Assembly: GCF_000525995.1 (NCBI RefSeq)
Contig: NZ_AODL01000006.1
Span: 62,001 to 126,000, forward strand
Origin: Paenilisteria riparia FSL S10-1204
GTDB taxonomy: Bacteria; Bacillota; Bacilli; Lactobacillales; Listeriaceae
Direction: 5' to 3'
Length of the DNA stretch: 64,000 bases
Positions within the stretch are counted from its first letter, which is position 1. Each line of letters starts with the position of its first letter. Both the position numbers and the translations under genes were made by a program. The notes under the pieces were generated by a model that did no database searches, had not been told where the DNA came from, and saw nothing but the letters and a program-made list of their open reading frames with translations. Positions 25,851-35,414 of this stretch are shown one piece after another.

Positions 25851-25888
25851 AATCAAAAAAAAAAGAGGATCTCCCGATGGGAAACCCT
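25851..25888 (-). terminator. Rho-independent terminator after rpmE2
   Basis: GGGTTTCCC and GGGAGATCC pair (with G-T pairs) on the minus strand and are followed by about ten T residues. Confidence 0.8.
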
Positions 25889-25894
25889 GACTTT

Positions 25895-26140
25895 TTATTT
25901 GATACCATATTTTTTGTTGAAACGGTCGACACGTCCATCGGCAGTCGCATGTTTTTGTTTACCAGTATAGAATGGGTGTGAATCAGAACTGATTTCGACA
26001 CGTAGTAACGGATACTCGTTGCCGTCTTCCCATTGAATAGTTTCGTTAGAGCCCTTAGTAGAACCAGAAAGAAACTTGAAATCTGTACTAGTATCAAGAA
26101 ATACCACTTGACGGTATTCCGGGTGAATTCCAGCTTTCAT
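25895..26140 (-). CDS. rpmE2: Ribosomal protein bL31, type B
   Basis: The 81-residue protein begins [16 protein letters not shown] and lacks the Cys pairs of type A L31, so it is the zinc-independent form. AAGGAG lies about 8 bases ahead of the chosen ATG; an upstream TTG would add three residues. In many Firmicutes the type B form replaces the zinc form under zinc shortage, though Listeria commonly has this one as its main copy. It is separated from rho by about 100 bp. Confidence 0.95.
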   Translation of the reverse strand: MKAGIHPEYRQVVFLDTSTDFKFLSGSTKGSNETIQWEDGNEYPLLRVEISSDSHPFYTGKQKHATADGRVDRFNKKYGIK

Positions 26141-26242
26141 TGTTTTCAACTCCTTCGCCCTGAATCATCTGAAACAGAGTAATTTCTGCACAATTGCACA
26201 CAGTAAATTTATTATAACAATGCTTTTCACTTTTAGCAAGGC

Positions 26243-27514
26243 TTATTTTTTAAACATTTCGGTTTGAATGACCTCGAAAAACTCATCGTTTGTTTTCGTC
26301 TTTTTCAAATAGCGAATGAAGCGCTCGGAAATGTCCAGTGCGTCGCCTTGAATCGGCATCACTTTGCGGATTTTCCAGAGGTGCTCGAGCTTGTCTTTTG
26401 ATAGTAAAAGCTCTTCTTTCCGGGTTCCTGAACGGCGGATATCGATGGCTGGGAAAACGCGGCGTTCGGCAAGTGCGCGATCGAGATGCAGCTCCATGTT
26501 TCCGGTTCCTTTAAATTCTTCATAAATCACGTCGTCCATACGGGAACCTGTGTCTACAAGGGCTGTCGCCAGGATCGTCAAGCTACCGCCTTCTTCAATG
26601 TTTCTGGCTGCTCCAAAAAAGCGTTTCGGCCGGTGGAATGCCGCTGGGTCAATACCACCTGAGAGCGTACGACCACTCGGCGGGATGACCAAGTTATAAG
26701 CACGAGCCAAGCGCGTAATGCTATCCATCAAAATAATGACATCACGCTTCTGTTCTACAAGCCGCATTGCTCGTTCTAGCACTAATTCAGCAACCTTAAT
26801 ATGGTTCTCCGGAACTTCATCAAACGTCGAACTAACAACCTCTGCCTTCACAGAACGCTCAATATCCGTTACTTCTTCTGGTCTTTCATCAATCAAAAGA
26901 ACAATGAGTTCTGCCTCCGGACTATTTGCCGTAATCGCATTAGCAATTTCTTTTAGCAAAATTGTTTTTCCTGCTTTTGGCGGAGCAACAATCAGCCCAC
27001 GCTGTCCAAAACCTATCGGCGCAATCATGTCAATCATACGTGTTGAAAGCGGATTTTGACCGATTTCCATATGAATTTGGCGATCTGGATAAAGTGGCGT
27101 CAAACCGGGGAAATGAACGCGTTCCTTGGCAACTTCTGGATTTTCGCCATTTACCGCCTCCACATGAAGCAAGCCGAAATAACGCTCATTTTCTTTCGGT
27201 GGGCGTACTTTCCCGGAAACTTTATCACCAGTTCTTAAGTCGAAACGTCTGATTTGAGAGGCAGAAATGTAGATATCTTCAGAACTCGCAGAATAATTGA
27301 TGGGGCGAAGGAAACCAAACCCTTCTGAGGCAATAATATCCAGAACTCCTTCCATGAAAAAGAAGCCTTGTTTTTCGGCACTCGCTTTTAGTAATGCAAA
27401 GCTCAATTCTCGCTTTGTTAGTTTGCTATAATACGGAATTTTATGTTCTTTTGCAAGCGCATAAATTTCTTTGATTGTTAACTTTTCAAGATAAGATATA
27501 GAAATATCCGGCAT
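26243..27514 (-). CDS. rho: Transcription termination factor Rho
   Basis: Rho is the hexameric RNA helicase that ends untranslated transcripts. The 423-residue protein has the N-terminal helical domain, the RNA-binding cold-shock-like fold (about 52-120, with GFGFLRP), Walker A PPKAGKT near 180, and the Q/R-loop regions with [15 protein letters not shown] and [21 protein letters not shown] start at [19 protein letters not shown] lies 8 bases before it. The gene follows murA2. Confidence 0.97.
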   Translation of the reverse strand: MPDISISYLEKLTIKEIYALAKEHKIPYYSKLTKRELSFALLKASAEKQGFFFMEGVLDIIASEGFGFLRPINYSASSEDIYISASQIRRFDLRTGDKVSGKVRPPKENERYFGLLHVEAVNGENPEVAKERVHFPGLTPLYPDRQIHMEIGQNPLSTRMIDMIAPIGFGQRGLIVAPPKAGKTILLKEIANAITANSPEAELIVLLIDERPEEVTDIERSVKAEVVSSTFDEVPENHIKVAELVLERAMRLVEQKRDVIILMDSITRLARAYNLVIPPSGRTLSGGIDPAAFHRPKRFFGAARNIEEGGSLTILATALVDTGSRMDDVIYEEFKGTGNMELHLDRALAERRVFPAIDIRRSGTRKEELLLSKDKLEHLWKIRKVMPIQGDALDISERFIRYLKKTKTNDEFFEVIQTEMFKK

Positions 27515-27570
27515 ATGATTGACCACCTTTTTGGATTTTTGTATTGAGGATTGGGGAGAGAGCTGAGGAG

Positions 27571-27615
27571 CAAAACTAAGAAGCTCCGTAAAACGGTTGG
27601 GGTGTTCGACGGAGC
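27571..27615 (-). terminator. Probable terminator after murA2
   Basis: GCTCCGT and ACGGAGC pair on the minus strand across a loop of about 20 bases, followed by a modest T-rich stretch. Confidence 0.55.
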
Positions 27616-27623
27616 CTATAAAA

Positions 27624-28895
27624 TTAGACGACTTCTTCCACGTGTGTTACTTTGCAGATATCGGCGCCAATACCTTCTAATTTCTCAATAATACGGCCGT
27701 AACCTCGTTCAATATGTTCGACACCATGAATCTCGGTAATGCCATCTGCGGCAAGGCCAGCAATGACAAGCGATGCTCCAGCACGAAGATCAGAGGCCGT
27801 TACGGTAGCGCCAATGAGTTGCGCTGGACCTGTAACAATTGCTGCACGGCTCTGTAATTTAAATTTGCCACCCATGCGCTTTAGTTCATCGATATGCTTA
27901 AAACGGCTTGGATAAATAGTATCCGTCACGACACTACTTCCTGTAGCACCAGCGAGTAATGTTGTCATCGGTTGTTGCAAATCGGTCGGGAAACCTGGAT
28001 AAGCGTATGTTTTTATATCTACTTTTTTGAGTGCCGGGCTTTTACCAATATAGGCAGAGTCTTCATCCATTTTGATGTCCACTCCAGCTTCGACAAGTTT
28101 TGCTTTTACGGCTTCCATGTGGGCTGGAATAATATTCTCGACTTTAATACCAGAACCTGCAGCTGCGGCTAAAATCATGAATGTGCCAGCTTCAATGCGG
28201 TCTGGAATAATTGTATGGCGACAACCGTGAAGCTGCTCAACACCATCAATACGAATCGTATCTGTCCCAGCGCCTTTGATCTTGGCACCCATGCTTGAAA
28301 GCAATGTTGCGACATCAATAATCTCTGGTTCTTTTGCGGCATTTTCAATAACCGTTTGGCCTTTCGCCTTAACAGCAGCAAGCATAATGTTTATTGTCGC
28401 ACCAACACTGACCACGTCAAGATAAATACGTGCACCTTTTAGTTCATCCGCACGCAAATAAATCGCACCTTGTTCGTTCGTCACCGTAGCACCAAGCGCC
28501 TCGAAGCCCTTAATGTGCTGATCGATTGGCCGTGGCCCTAAATAACATCCACCAGGAAGTCCAATAACCGCCTTTTTAAAACGACCAAGCATCGCGCCCA
28601 TCAAATAATAAGAAGCGCGCAGTTTTTTCACATTTCCGTTTGGTAGCGGCATATCTACTAAGTTCGAAGGATCAATCGTGACCGCATCAGGATTCGCGTG
28701 AACCTTCCCACCGAGCTCTTCTAAAATTGCGTATAGCGTGTGTACATCCGAAATATCTGGCAAACCTTCAATTGTAACATCAGAATCAGCGAGAATTGTA
28801 GCGGGAATAAGCGCCACTGCACTATTTTTTGCCCCGTCAACACGCAACGTCCCTGATAACTCTTTTCCACCTTTAATTACTAATTTCTCAACCAT
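27624..28895 (-). CDS. murA2: UDP-N-acetylglucosamine 1-carboxyvinyltransferase MurA2 (MurZ)
   Basis: This is the second enolpyruvyl transferase paralogue in the window, 423 residues, with Lys23-Asn24, catalytic Cys117 in [11 protein letters not shown] and the [13 protein letters not shown] motif. In low-GC Gram-positives one paralogue carries most of the flux and the second is often stress-regulated. Its place next to rho is typical of murZ. The catalytic cysteine is present, so fosfomycin sensitivity of the enzyme is expected. The upstream gap contains structured repeat copy B. Confidence 0.96.
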   Translation of the reverse strand: MVEKLVIKGGKELSGTLRVDGAKNSAVALIPATILADSDVTIEGLPDISDVHTLYAILEELGGKVHANPDAVTIDPSNLVDMPLPNGNVKKLRASYYLMGAMLGRFKKAVIGLPGGCYLGPRPIDQHIKGFEALGATVTNEQGAIYLRADELKGARIYLDVVSVGATINIMLAAVKAKGQTVIENAAKEPEIIDVATLLSSMGAKIKGAGTDTIRIDGVEQLHGCRHTIIPDRIEAGTFMILAAAAGSGIKVENIIPAHMEAVKAKLVEAGVDIKMDEDSAYIGKSPALKKVDIKTYAYPGFPTDLQQPMTTLLAGATGSSVVTDTIYPSRFKHIDELKRMGGKFKLQSRAAIVTGPAQLIGATVTASDLRAGASLVIAGLAADGITEIHGVEHIERGYGRIIEKLEGIGADICKVTHVEEVV

Positions 28896-28984
28896 GCCGT
28901 TCCTTCTTTCTTAATCTTTCTCTTTTTAAAAAGATTTCACTTGTTGTTAATTATCCATGATAAAGAGGAATTTTGCAAATATTG

Positions 28985-29110
28985 AAGAGCTGAAACGGCC
29001 CGTTCAGCTCCGACAAAAACTGGAGCGGTCATAGGAAAAAGCCGCTCCTGCTTTTTACGGAGAGCGTGAAGTTTTCGAGGAGTTGGCTCTTGAGGCTGGA
29101 TCGGAGACGC
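28985..29110. repeat. Structured intergenic repeat, copy B
   Basis: This element is related to 13348-13477. It forms AAAAAGC/GCTTTTT around CGCTCCT and an alternative stem GGAGCGG/CCGCTCC that uses the same bases, so the two folds exclude each other. Its 5' part forms GAGCTGAA/TTCAGCTC. It lies about 90 bp upstream of murA2. Compared with copy A, stem positions change in pairs (T-A to G-C), which suggests the RNA or cruciform fold is selected. Confidence 0.7.
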
Positions 29111-29287
29111 TATGTCAGATGCCTTACATTGCGTAACGCTAAATTCTATTCAAAAAATTTTATGATAGCTCCACCCCGCTAGCCGCGATCGAGAGTTCCC
29201 AAAGCACGACACAGCGTATGTATAAAAAAAAAACTTTCAAATCCAAGACTCCTTCCAATTCAGGCTAAAACCACACCTGTGAGGCTA

Positions 29288-29434
29288 ACTGATGGATTAC
29301 ATCCTCGCTTCGCTCACATGCATATTGGGGGCCTAATTCAGCTCAATTCGCTTCATAAAACCCACTGGTGGATTACATCCTCGCTTCGCTCACATGCATA
29401 TTGGGGGCCTAATTCAGCTCAATTCGCTTCATAA
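29288..29434. repeat. Tandem direct repeat, two 71-bp units with 76-bp period
   Basis: Units 29288-29358 and 29364-29434 differ at one position. Each holds TCGCTTCGCTCACATGCAT and ends CGCTTCATAA. GGGGGCC in the second unit pairs with GGCCCCC just after it. The stretch 29111-29287 before it holds nothing I can identify. The repeat lies between fbaA and murA2, directly past the fbaA terminator. Confidence 0.9.
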
Positions 29435-29441
29435 GGCCCCC

Positions 29442-29477
29442 AACAAAAACAACGAGCCCGATCTCTGGGCTCGTTGT
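29442..29477 (-). terminator. Rho-independent terminator after fbaA
   Basis: ACAACGAGCCC pairs perfectly with GGGCTCGTTGT on the minus strand, followed by TTTTTG. Confidence 0.9.
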
Positions 29478-29497
29478 CCTTATAAAAATAGGTATTA

Positions 29498-30352
29498 TTA
29501 TGCTTTGCCGTTAGAACCAAATTCTTGGATTTTAGCAACAACTGTTTTCACAATTGCATCTTTACCAGGTCCGATAACTTTACGTGGATCGTAAACTTTA
29601 TCATCTGTAGCTAATTTTTCGCGAACAGCAGCTGTCCAAACGATTTGGCATTCTGTGTTTACGTTGATTTTGCTGTGTCCTAATTGGATTGCTTTTTTGA
29701 TTTGGTGTTCAGGAATTCCAGAACCGCCGTGTAATACTAGAGGAGCTCCAGTTAACTCAGAGATTTCTTTCATTTCGTCAAAACCAAGTACTGGCTCACC
29801 GTGGTAAGGTCCGTGTACAGAACCTAATGCTGCAGCAAGTGCATCAATGTTAGCTTCTTTAACAACACGTAGACATTCAGCAGGATCAGCATAGTTGATT
29901 CCGCCTGTTACGCCGTCTTCTTCGCCACCAACAGTGCCAACTTCCGCTTCAACAGAAACACCTTTTGGATGCGCGTAGTCAACAACTTGTTTAGTCATTT
30001 CAACGTTTTCATCGATTGGATGGTGAGAACCGTCAATCATAACAGAAGAGAATCCTGCGTCGATTGCAGCTTTACAAGAATCAAAAGATGAACCGTGATC
30101 CAAGTGAATGGCAACTGGTACAGTGATTTTTAGGTCATGCATAAGTCCTTCAGTCATTTTAACTACTGTTGTAAATCCGCCCATGTATTTGGCAGCTCCT
30201 TCAGAAACACCAAGGATTACAGGAGATTTTTCTTGTTCTGCAGCTTCTAAAATAGCACGAGTCCATTCAAGGTTGTTGATGTTGAATTGTCCTACTGCAT
30301 ATTTACCAGCTAAAGCTTTTTTCAACATTTCAGTCATACTAACGATAGGCAT
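29498..30352 (-). CDS. fbaA: Fructose-1,6-bisphosphate aldolase, class II
   Basis: FbaA splits fructose-1,6-bisphosphate in glycolysis. The 284-residue protein has the zinc-binding [13 protein letters not shown] block near residue 80, the [13 protein letters not shown] motif near 135 and the [14 protein letters not shown] phosphate-binding segment near 210. A GAGGAAATT site precedes the ATG. It stands alone with a strong terminator. Its upstream DNA includes the short copy of the CGAGCG repeat. Confidence 0.97.
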   Translation of the reverse strand: MPIVSMTEMLKKALAGKYAVGQFNINNLEWTRAILEAAEQEKSPVILGVSEGAAKYMGGFTTVVKMTEGLMHDLKITVPVAIHLDHGSSFDSCKAAIDAGFSSVMIDGSHHPIDENVEMTKQVVDYAHPKGVSVEAEVGTVGGEEDGVTGGINYADPAECLRVVKEANIDALAAALGSVHGPYHGEPVLGFDEMKEISELTGAPLVLHGGSGIPEHQIKKAIQLGHSKINVNTECQIVWTAAVREKLATDDKVYDPRKVIGPGKDAIVKTVVAKIQEFGSNGKA

Positions 30353-30386
30353 AATACAATTTCCTCCTCAGGAATATAAAAGATAG

Positions 30387-30450
30387 ATCATACGCCGAGT
30401 AAATCGGCGGCAAGCGCTCGATTTGTATAAAGCCTTATGTACGTCTTACC
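30387..30450 (-). repeat. Short (insert-free) copy of the CGAGCG repeat
   Basis: On the minus strand the order GGCTTTATACAAAT-CGAGCG-CTTGCCGCCGATTT matches the two flanks of the 18059-18254 element joined without the 165-bp insert. Similarity continues outward: GGTAAGACG against GGTAGGATG on one side, and CGGCGTATGAT against CGGGGTATGAG on the other. It lies 35-100 bp upstream of fbaA, so it may overlap that promoter. Confidence 0.7.
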
Positions 30451-30524
30451 TATTTCTAAAAAATTCTTAAACAGGCTTGGCGGTTTTTGGCTTGACTCGA
30501 GCTATGTCCTAACTTTTACAAAAT

Positions 30525-30572
30525 TTAATTTTCTGCTGTGAAAAATAGGGAAACTATTTTTCCTAACACAGC
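30525..30572 (-). terminator. Probable terminator after the lipid kinase gene
   Basis: GCTGTG/CACAGC and the inner stem AAAAATAG/CTATTTTT make a long hairpin about 65 bp past the stop codon at 30636. The downstream tract is only moderately T-rich. Confidence 0.55.
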
Positions 30573-30635
30573 TATGATACCAGATTTGTGAGCATTTTAC
30601 CATAGTGAAGGTCGATTATTTTTGATGTAATCGTT

Positions 30636-31553
30636 TTAATTGTGCAAACGGTGTTGGATTCGTTTTGCATCTGCTAAAACTTGTATTTTTTCGGGTAACA
30701 CTTCTAGTTCGTATGGTGTTTCGCCGCCGTATACGCCGTCGTAGCTAATATTCAAGCTGGTTTCGCAGGTTATTTGTACTTTTTTCGTGCGTACGTAGAC
30801 GACATCTTCGCTTTCTAAGTGTGCGCCTGATTTCATAGAAGCAAGTAGTTTCAATAGCTTGGCTGGTGAGACTTTTTTCAGTAGTAGTAAATCCATCTTG
30901 CCATCATTGAAAACTGCTGGTGGACATAGCTGTTCCATACCACCGACACTGTTTGTTAAAGAGCCGAATAGTAGCAAAATTTCACCTTCAAAAACGCCCT
31001 CATCATGCGTTACAGTCACTTTTTTAGGCGCTAGTTTCGGAAGCATTGAAATGCCGCTGAATAAATACGCCAGCCGTCCTATTTTATTTTTCAATGATTC
31101 TTTGACTGCGTAGGTGATTTCGGTGATTTTTCCGCCAGCCGCATTGTTTATAAAGTAATCGTTATTTGCTTTGCCGACATCAACAGCCACTGTGTTTCGG
31201 GCTGCCATTATGTTTAGTGCGTCAATCGGATTTTTCGCCATTTGAAGTGCTCGCGCGAAATCGTTTGTCGTTCCAACTGGCAATACGCCGAAAACTGGTG
31301 ATACATCTGCTTGCATCATGCCGTTAACAACATCATTCACCGTACCGTCGCCACCTGCAGCAACAATAACTTCAAAACCATCTTTTGCACCTTGTTTCGC
31401 AATTTTTGTTGCACTTTTTGCTTCTTCCGTCGTTGGAATTAACGCCACATCATAGCCCGCATCTCCCAATATTTGTTCTGCTACCGGCATTAGTTTTTGA
31501 AACTTGCGCTGTCCAGCCACCGGGTTATAAATAATTAACATTCGTTTTAACAA
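30636..31553 (-). CDS. Diacylglycerol kinase family lipid kinase
   Basis: The N-terminal IIYNPVAGQRK motif and GGDGTVNDVVNG (about 63-74), followed by GVLPVGTTNDFARAL, place it in the DgkB/YegS lipid kinase family. These phosphorylate diacylglycerol or related lipids at the membrane using ATP. I start at the TTG of LLKRMLIIYN (305 residues), because AAAAGGGG lies 7 bases upstream; longer starts lack a ribosome-binding site. Whether it is the main DgkB that recycles lipoteichoic acid diacylglycerol cannot be told from sequence. A nearby glycolipid gene is absent. Confidence 0.85.
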   Translation of the reverse strand: MLKRMLIIYNPVAGQRKFQKLMPVAEQILGDAGYDVALIPTTEEAKSATKIAKQGAKDGFEVIVAAGGDGTVNDVVNGMMQADVSPVFGVLPVGTTNDFARALQMAKNPIDALNIMAARNTVAVDVGKANNDYFINNAAGGKITEITYAVKESLKNKIGRLAYLFSGISMLPKLAPKKVTVTHDEGVFEGEILLLFGSLTNSVGGMEQLCPPAVFNDGKMDLLLLKKVSPAKLLKLLASMKSGAHLESEDVVYVRTKKVQITCETSLNISYDGVYGGETPYELEVLPEKIQVLADAKRIQHRLHN

Positions 31554-31828
31554 CAGAATTCCCCTTTTCTCATGCAGTGATAATTTTAGTGTCTTATTTC
31601 CTTTACTTTTTGTCAAATTAGGAGTCTTATAACCAAATTTTCACGCTATCTATTAAAGAGCGCTTAAATCCAACAGAAAACGTTTGCTCTCAGCTGTATG
31701 TTGTTATTTCGACACTAAATTGTAGGTAAATTGTCAAATTTAATATGTTATCGCTTAAAACAACTGGTATTGCTATGGTTTTTTTTGAAAAACAACACTG
31801 TAACCGTTATCAATAAAGGGAAACTCTA

Positions 31829-31857
31829 TTGACTCTATTCTTCATTTTCTCCATAAT
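31829..31857 (+). promoter_or_regulatory. Probable SigA promoter of ami
   Basis: TTGACT (31829-31834) and CATAAT (31852-31857) are 17 bases apart, about 100 bp before the ami start. A small stem ACGTAG/CTACGT follows in the leader. The rest of 31554-31828 shows nothing definite. Confidence 0.6.
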
Positions 31858-31960
31858 GGAAGGTGAGTTATTTTACAACTAAGTCAAAGCGGACGTAGTT
31901 TCTCTTTTTCTACGTGTAAATTTTTGCTAAAAAGAGAGTTTGAAGAATGGAGATGGAAAA

Positions 31961-34261
31961 TTGAAAACTTTATTAAAATCAGTTATTGTAACAGTCGGGC
32001 TTTCAACCGTGATTTTGCCAATTACTGTTCTGGCTGATGAACAATCTACTACGGACACTGGTTCTGTTACTGCAAAAGATGGTTCACAGACGATTCAAGA
32101 CGACTCAATTTACGTACCCAAAGCAGAACGTGAAGGTACATTCACCGGTGATTTGCATGCTGAAGACGATAATGAGGCACCCATTCCCGATCGTAGGCGT
32201 CTTTTAAATGCGAAAGCAGCTTATCCGAATGTAAACAATTACATTAAATCAAACAATTTCAAAACATCTGCACTTAGTAGCCAAATCCAGACACAATTTA
32301 CGAAGTTCAATTACCGCAATGGTTACGGTAAACCAGAAGGTGTTGTTTTGCATGAAACAGCCAATCCTAATTCTACTATTCAAAACGAAATTGACTACAT
32401 GAGCCGCAACTGGGAAAATGCGTTTGTGCATAGTTTTGTAGATAAAGGAAATATCATTCAAATTCACCCGACAGATTATGGCGTATGGGGCGCAGGACGT
32501 TTTGCCAATGCCCGCTTTGTTCAATATGAATTAGTAGAACATAAAACTTTCGACGAATTTGCCCGTTCTATCAATAACTACGCTTACTACACGGCCTATA
32601 TTTTGGATAAATACAAGCTACCGATTGATAGCGCCGAAACAGATGGTGTCGGCACGGTTTGGACCCATAACGCAGTCAGCAAATACCTCGGTGGCACATC
32701 TCACACAGATCCAATTGGTTATTTTAACAAGTGGGGATACAGCTACGACGAGTTCCTGACACTTGTAACAGAGAAATACAAAACGTTAAGTAATGATACG
32801 ATTCTTTCCAATGTAGCTTTTACAACAACGACTTACGCAAATGTCAAAACTGCTTCTGGAAACACCGTTTGGTCAGCTCCATTTAACACAGCTGGCTCTA
32901 AAGAAGTAAATCCACTTTCCAGCTACACCGGTAAAAATATGAAATTACTCCGCACAGCAAAAACACAAAGCGGCACATGGTATCAATTCGCGATTGACGG
33001 TAGAACAATTGGTTGGGTTGAAGATAAAGCAGTTAACATTTTCTACACGCCTAGCATGGAGCAAACAGCAAACTTAACACGCTATGTCAGTGTTCCGACT
33101 GAATCTACTTACTACTTCCCAATCATTGATTCCTCTGTTCGTAAAGGAAATTTGTCCGCGTATACAAACAAGCCATTAACTGTTCATAAACAAATCACAC
33201 TTAACGGTACACTTTGGTATCGCGTATTAAATGGTTCCGAAGCAGTCGGCTGGGTTCGCGCTTCAAGCTTAACAACAACAGCTTACGATCAAATTCTATA
33301 CGACAAAGCAATGGCAGCAACCACTTACGCCAATGTCAAAACTGCTACTGGAAACAATGTTTGGACTGTTCCAAACGGCACGCTTGGCGCCAAAGTAGTA
33401 AACCCACTTTCTAGCTATACTGGCAAGAATTTAAAACTACTACGTGAAATGAAAACGACAAAAGGTATCTGGTACCAATTCGCGATTGATGGTAAAACAA
33501 TTGGCTGGGTAGAAAGTAAAGCAGTTAACATTTTCTACACGCCTAGCATGGAAAAGACCGCCAATCTACCTCGTTATGTTGCACTTCCAAAAGATTCCGT
33601 TTACTATTTCCCAGTTGCTGATACTTCCACACGAAAAGGCGACCTACAAAAATATCTAAATATCAAATTAACAGTCCACAAACAAATCACACTTAACGGT
33701 ACACTTTGGTATCGTGTAATAAACGGTCCTGAATCTATCGGTTGGGTCCGTGCAGTCGCTGTAACACCAACTAATTACGACCAACCTGTATACAACAAAA
33801 CTGTCACAGCCTACGGACGAACTAAAACAACAGCGAACCAATACATCTGGAGCATTGTACCAAATACGTATGGCGCCAACACAAAGGTTGCACCACTTTC
33901 TAATTACAGTGGCAAGAAGCTCCGCATCCTTCGTGAAGCCAAAACAACAGGTGGGCTATACTACCAAATTAGCTCAAATGGTAAAGCTCTTGGTTGGGTA
34001 AATGCTAACTCGCTAACGAAATTCTACGACAACCTAATCGCCGAAAGAAGCGTCAACCTAAATAAAAAAGTTGCCAACACTTCGGGAGTACTTTATTCCT
34101 TCCCAGTTGATGATCCACCAATCAAGCTTGGAACACTCTCTAAGTTCGCTAACATAAACTTAACGGCAGATCGTCAAGCAAACATTGAAGGAAAAGTCTG
34201 GTATCGCTTAAAAAACGGCAACACTGTTATTGGTTGGACACTTTTAGCTAATTTAAAATAA
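31961..34261 (+). CDS. ami: Ami-type autolysin: amidase with GW cell-wall anchoring modules
   Basis: A secreted N-acetylmuramoyl-L-alanine amidase of about 766 residues. A signal peptide (MKTLLKSVIVTVGLSTVILP, cleavage after VLA) is followed by an amidase_2 domain (about residues 95-270) with zinc ligands in VLHETANP and TSHTDP. Three GW-module pairs (about 285-765) follow, with six conserved GW dipeptides that bind lipoteichoic acid. In L. monocytogenes, Ami also serves adhesion; forms with six or eight GW modules exist, and this is the six-module kind. I choose the TTG start with GGAGATGG just upstream; an earlier TTG at 31940 would add seven residues. Confidence 0.92.
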   Translation: MKTLLKSVIVTVGLSTVILPITVLADEQSTTDTGSVTAKDGSQTIQDDSIYVPKAEREGTFTGDLHAEDDNEAPIPDRRRLLNAKAAYPNVNNYIKSNNFKTSALSSQIQTQFTKFNYRNGYGKPEGVVLHETANPNSTIQNEIDYMSRNWENAFVHSFVDKGNIIQIHPTDYGVWGAGRFANARFVQYELVEHKTFDEFARSINNYAYYTAYILDKYKLPIDSAETDGVGTVWTHNAVSKYLGGTSHTDPIGYFNKWGYSYDEFLTLVTEKYKTLSNDTILSNVAFTTTTYANVKTASGNTVWSAPFNTAGSKEVNPLSSYTGKNMKLLRTAKTQSGTWYQFAIDGRTIGWVEDKAVNIFYTPSMEQTANLTRYVSVPTESTYYFPIIDSSVRKGNLSAYTNKPLTVHKQITLNGTLWYRVLNGSEAVGWVRASSLTTTAYDQILYDKAMAATTYANVKTATGNNVWTVPNGTLGAKVVNPLSSYTGKNLKLLREMKTTKGIWYQFAIDGKTIGWVESKAVNIFYTPSMEKTANLPRYVALPKDSVYYFPVADTSTRKGDLQKYLNIKLTVHKQITLNGTLWYRVINGPESIGWVRAVAVTPTNYDQPVYNKTVTAYGRTKTTANQYIWSIVPNTYGANTKVAPLSNYSGKKLRILREAKTTGGLYYQISSNGKALGWVNANSLTKFYDNLIAERSVNLNKKVANTSGVLYSFPVDDPPIKLGTLSKFANINLTADRQANIEGKVWYRLKNGNTVIGWTLLANLK

Positions 34262-34265
34262 CGAC

Positions 34266-34305
34266 AAAAAGCAGTAAACCCACGAAAATGGATTTACTGC
34301 TTTTT
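34266..34305. terminator. Bidirectional terminator between ami and the aldo/keto reductase
   Basis: AAAAAGCAGTAAA pairs with TTTACTGCTTTTT; the convergent genes end on either side. Confidence 0.9.
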
Positions 34306-34311
34306 CATCGT

Positions 34312-35136
34312 TTAAAAATTAAAATTATCTGGATCTGGGCCTGTACGCTCATTCTTATTCAGGCTATCAATTAATGCCATTTCCGAATCCTTCAATTCAA
34401 AATCGAAAATATTCGCATTCTCGATAATCCGGTTTTGGTGGACAGATTTAGGAATTGTCACTAAACCGTGTTGTAAATCCCAACGTAGAATAACTTGCGC
34501 CACAGATTTTTCGTAAATTTTGGCGATAGAGTTAATAATACTGTTATCCAAAATTTTTCCACTGCCAAGCGGGCTCCAAGCCTCCACCACGATATTTTTA
34601 TCGGCGCAATACTTACGCAATGGCTCTTGTGAAAGTAGCGGATGAAGTTCCACTTGGTTCACCATCGGTACGATTTTTGCTTCCTTCAGTAACGTATCTA
34701 AATGATGCTCGTGGAAATTACAAACACCGATAGCGCGCACTTTTTTATCAGCGTATAGTTTTTCAAAGGCACGCCATGTATCCACGAATTTGCCTTCCAC
34801 AGGCCAATGAATTAAATATAAATCTACATAATCCAAACCTAATTTTTCAAGGCTCGTATCAAAAGCTGCCAATGTTGACTCGTACCCTTGATCCGCGTTC
34901 CATAATTTCGTCGTTATAAAAAGTTCTTCGCGCGCGATTCTTGATTCTTTAATTGCTTGACCAACGCCTTCTTCGTTTTTGTAAGCAGCCGCTGTATCAA
35001 TGCTCTTATAGCCCGTTTCAATCGCCCATTTTACGGAATTAACTGCTTCTTCGCCATCTTCTACACGCCATACCCCGAAACCAAGTCGCGGCATTTCCAC
35101 ACCATTTGCCAGTGTTATTGTATCATTAATGTTCAT
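34312..35136 (-). CDS. Aldo/keto reductase
   Basis: A 274-residue NADPH-dependent reductase of the AKR5-like group. The catalytic tetrad is visible: Asp and Tyr in [15 protein letters not shown] (about 46-60), Lys in FITTKLWN, and His in YLIHWPVEG. The NADPH-binding [19 protein letters not shown] lies near the C-terminus. Such proteins reduce aldehydes such as methylglyoxal; the natural substrate is not predictable. It converges on ami and shares its terminator. Confidence 0.92.
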   Translation of the reverse strand: MNINDTITLANGVEMPRLGFGVWRVEDGEEAVNSVKWAIETGYKSIDTAAAYKNEEGVGQAIKESRIAREELFITTKLWNADQGYESTLAAFDTSLEKLGLDYVDLYLIHWPVEGKFVDTWRAFEKLYADKKVRAIGVCNFHEHHLDTLLKEAKIVPMVNQVELHPLLSQEPLRKYCADKNIVVEAWSPLGSGKILDNSIINSIAKIYEKSVAQVILRWDLQHGLVTIPKSVHQNRIIENANIFDFELKDSEMALIDSLNKNERTGPDPDNFNF

Positions 35137-35232
35137 TTTCCAGCCTCCCGATTTTCTATTTTACCTCTCTACTATACACCTAATGCCCCAGGTCAATGCA
35201 AACCTTATGCTTTTTCTGTGCACCGATAGACA

Positions 35233-35274
35233 TAAAAAGACCACCGCGGAAAAAAGGGGGAAACCGCGATGGTC
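35233..35274 (-). terminator. Rho-independent terminator after the YxlEFG-like operon
   Basis: GACCATCGCGG pairs with CCGCGGTGGTC on the minus strand and is followed by TTTTT. Confidence 0.85.
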
Positions 35275-35414
35275 CAAAAAGGGAGTATATTAGGATGAAC
35301 AACTACTAAAAAGGGGGAAAAAGTAATTGCTCTCCTCTTTACATTCTCTATAATACAGGTCGAACATGATAATTTTTCAAGATTCAGATGAGAAATTCAT
35401 TAATTTTCGCCTAT

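Noticed and set aside
29288-29434. Possible CRISPR array
   Set aside because: Only two long units with a 5-bp gap between them; no spacers and no cas genes in the window.
29394-29594. 66-codon plus-strand frame after murA2
   Set aside because: It starts inside a tandem repeat, crosses the fbaA terminator and runs antisense into fbaA.
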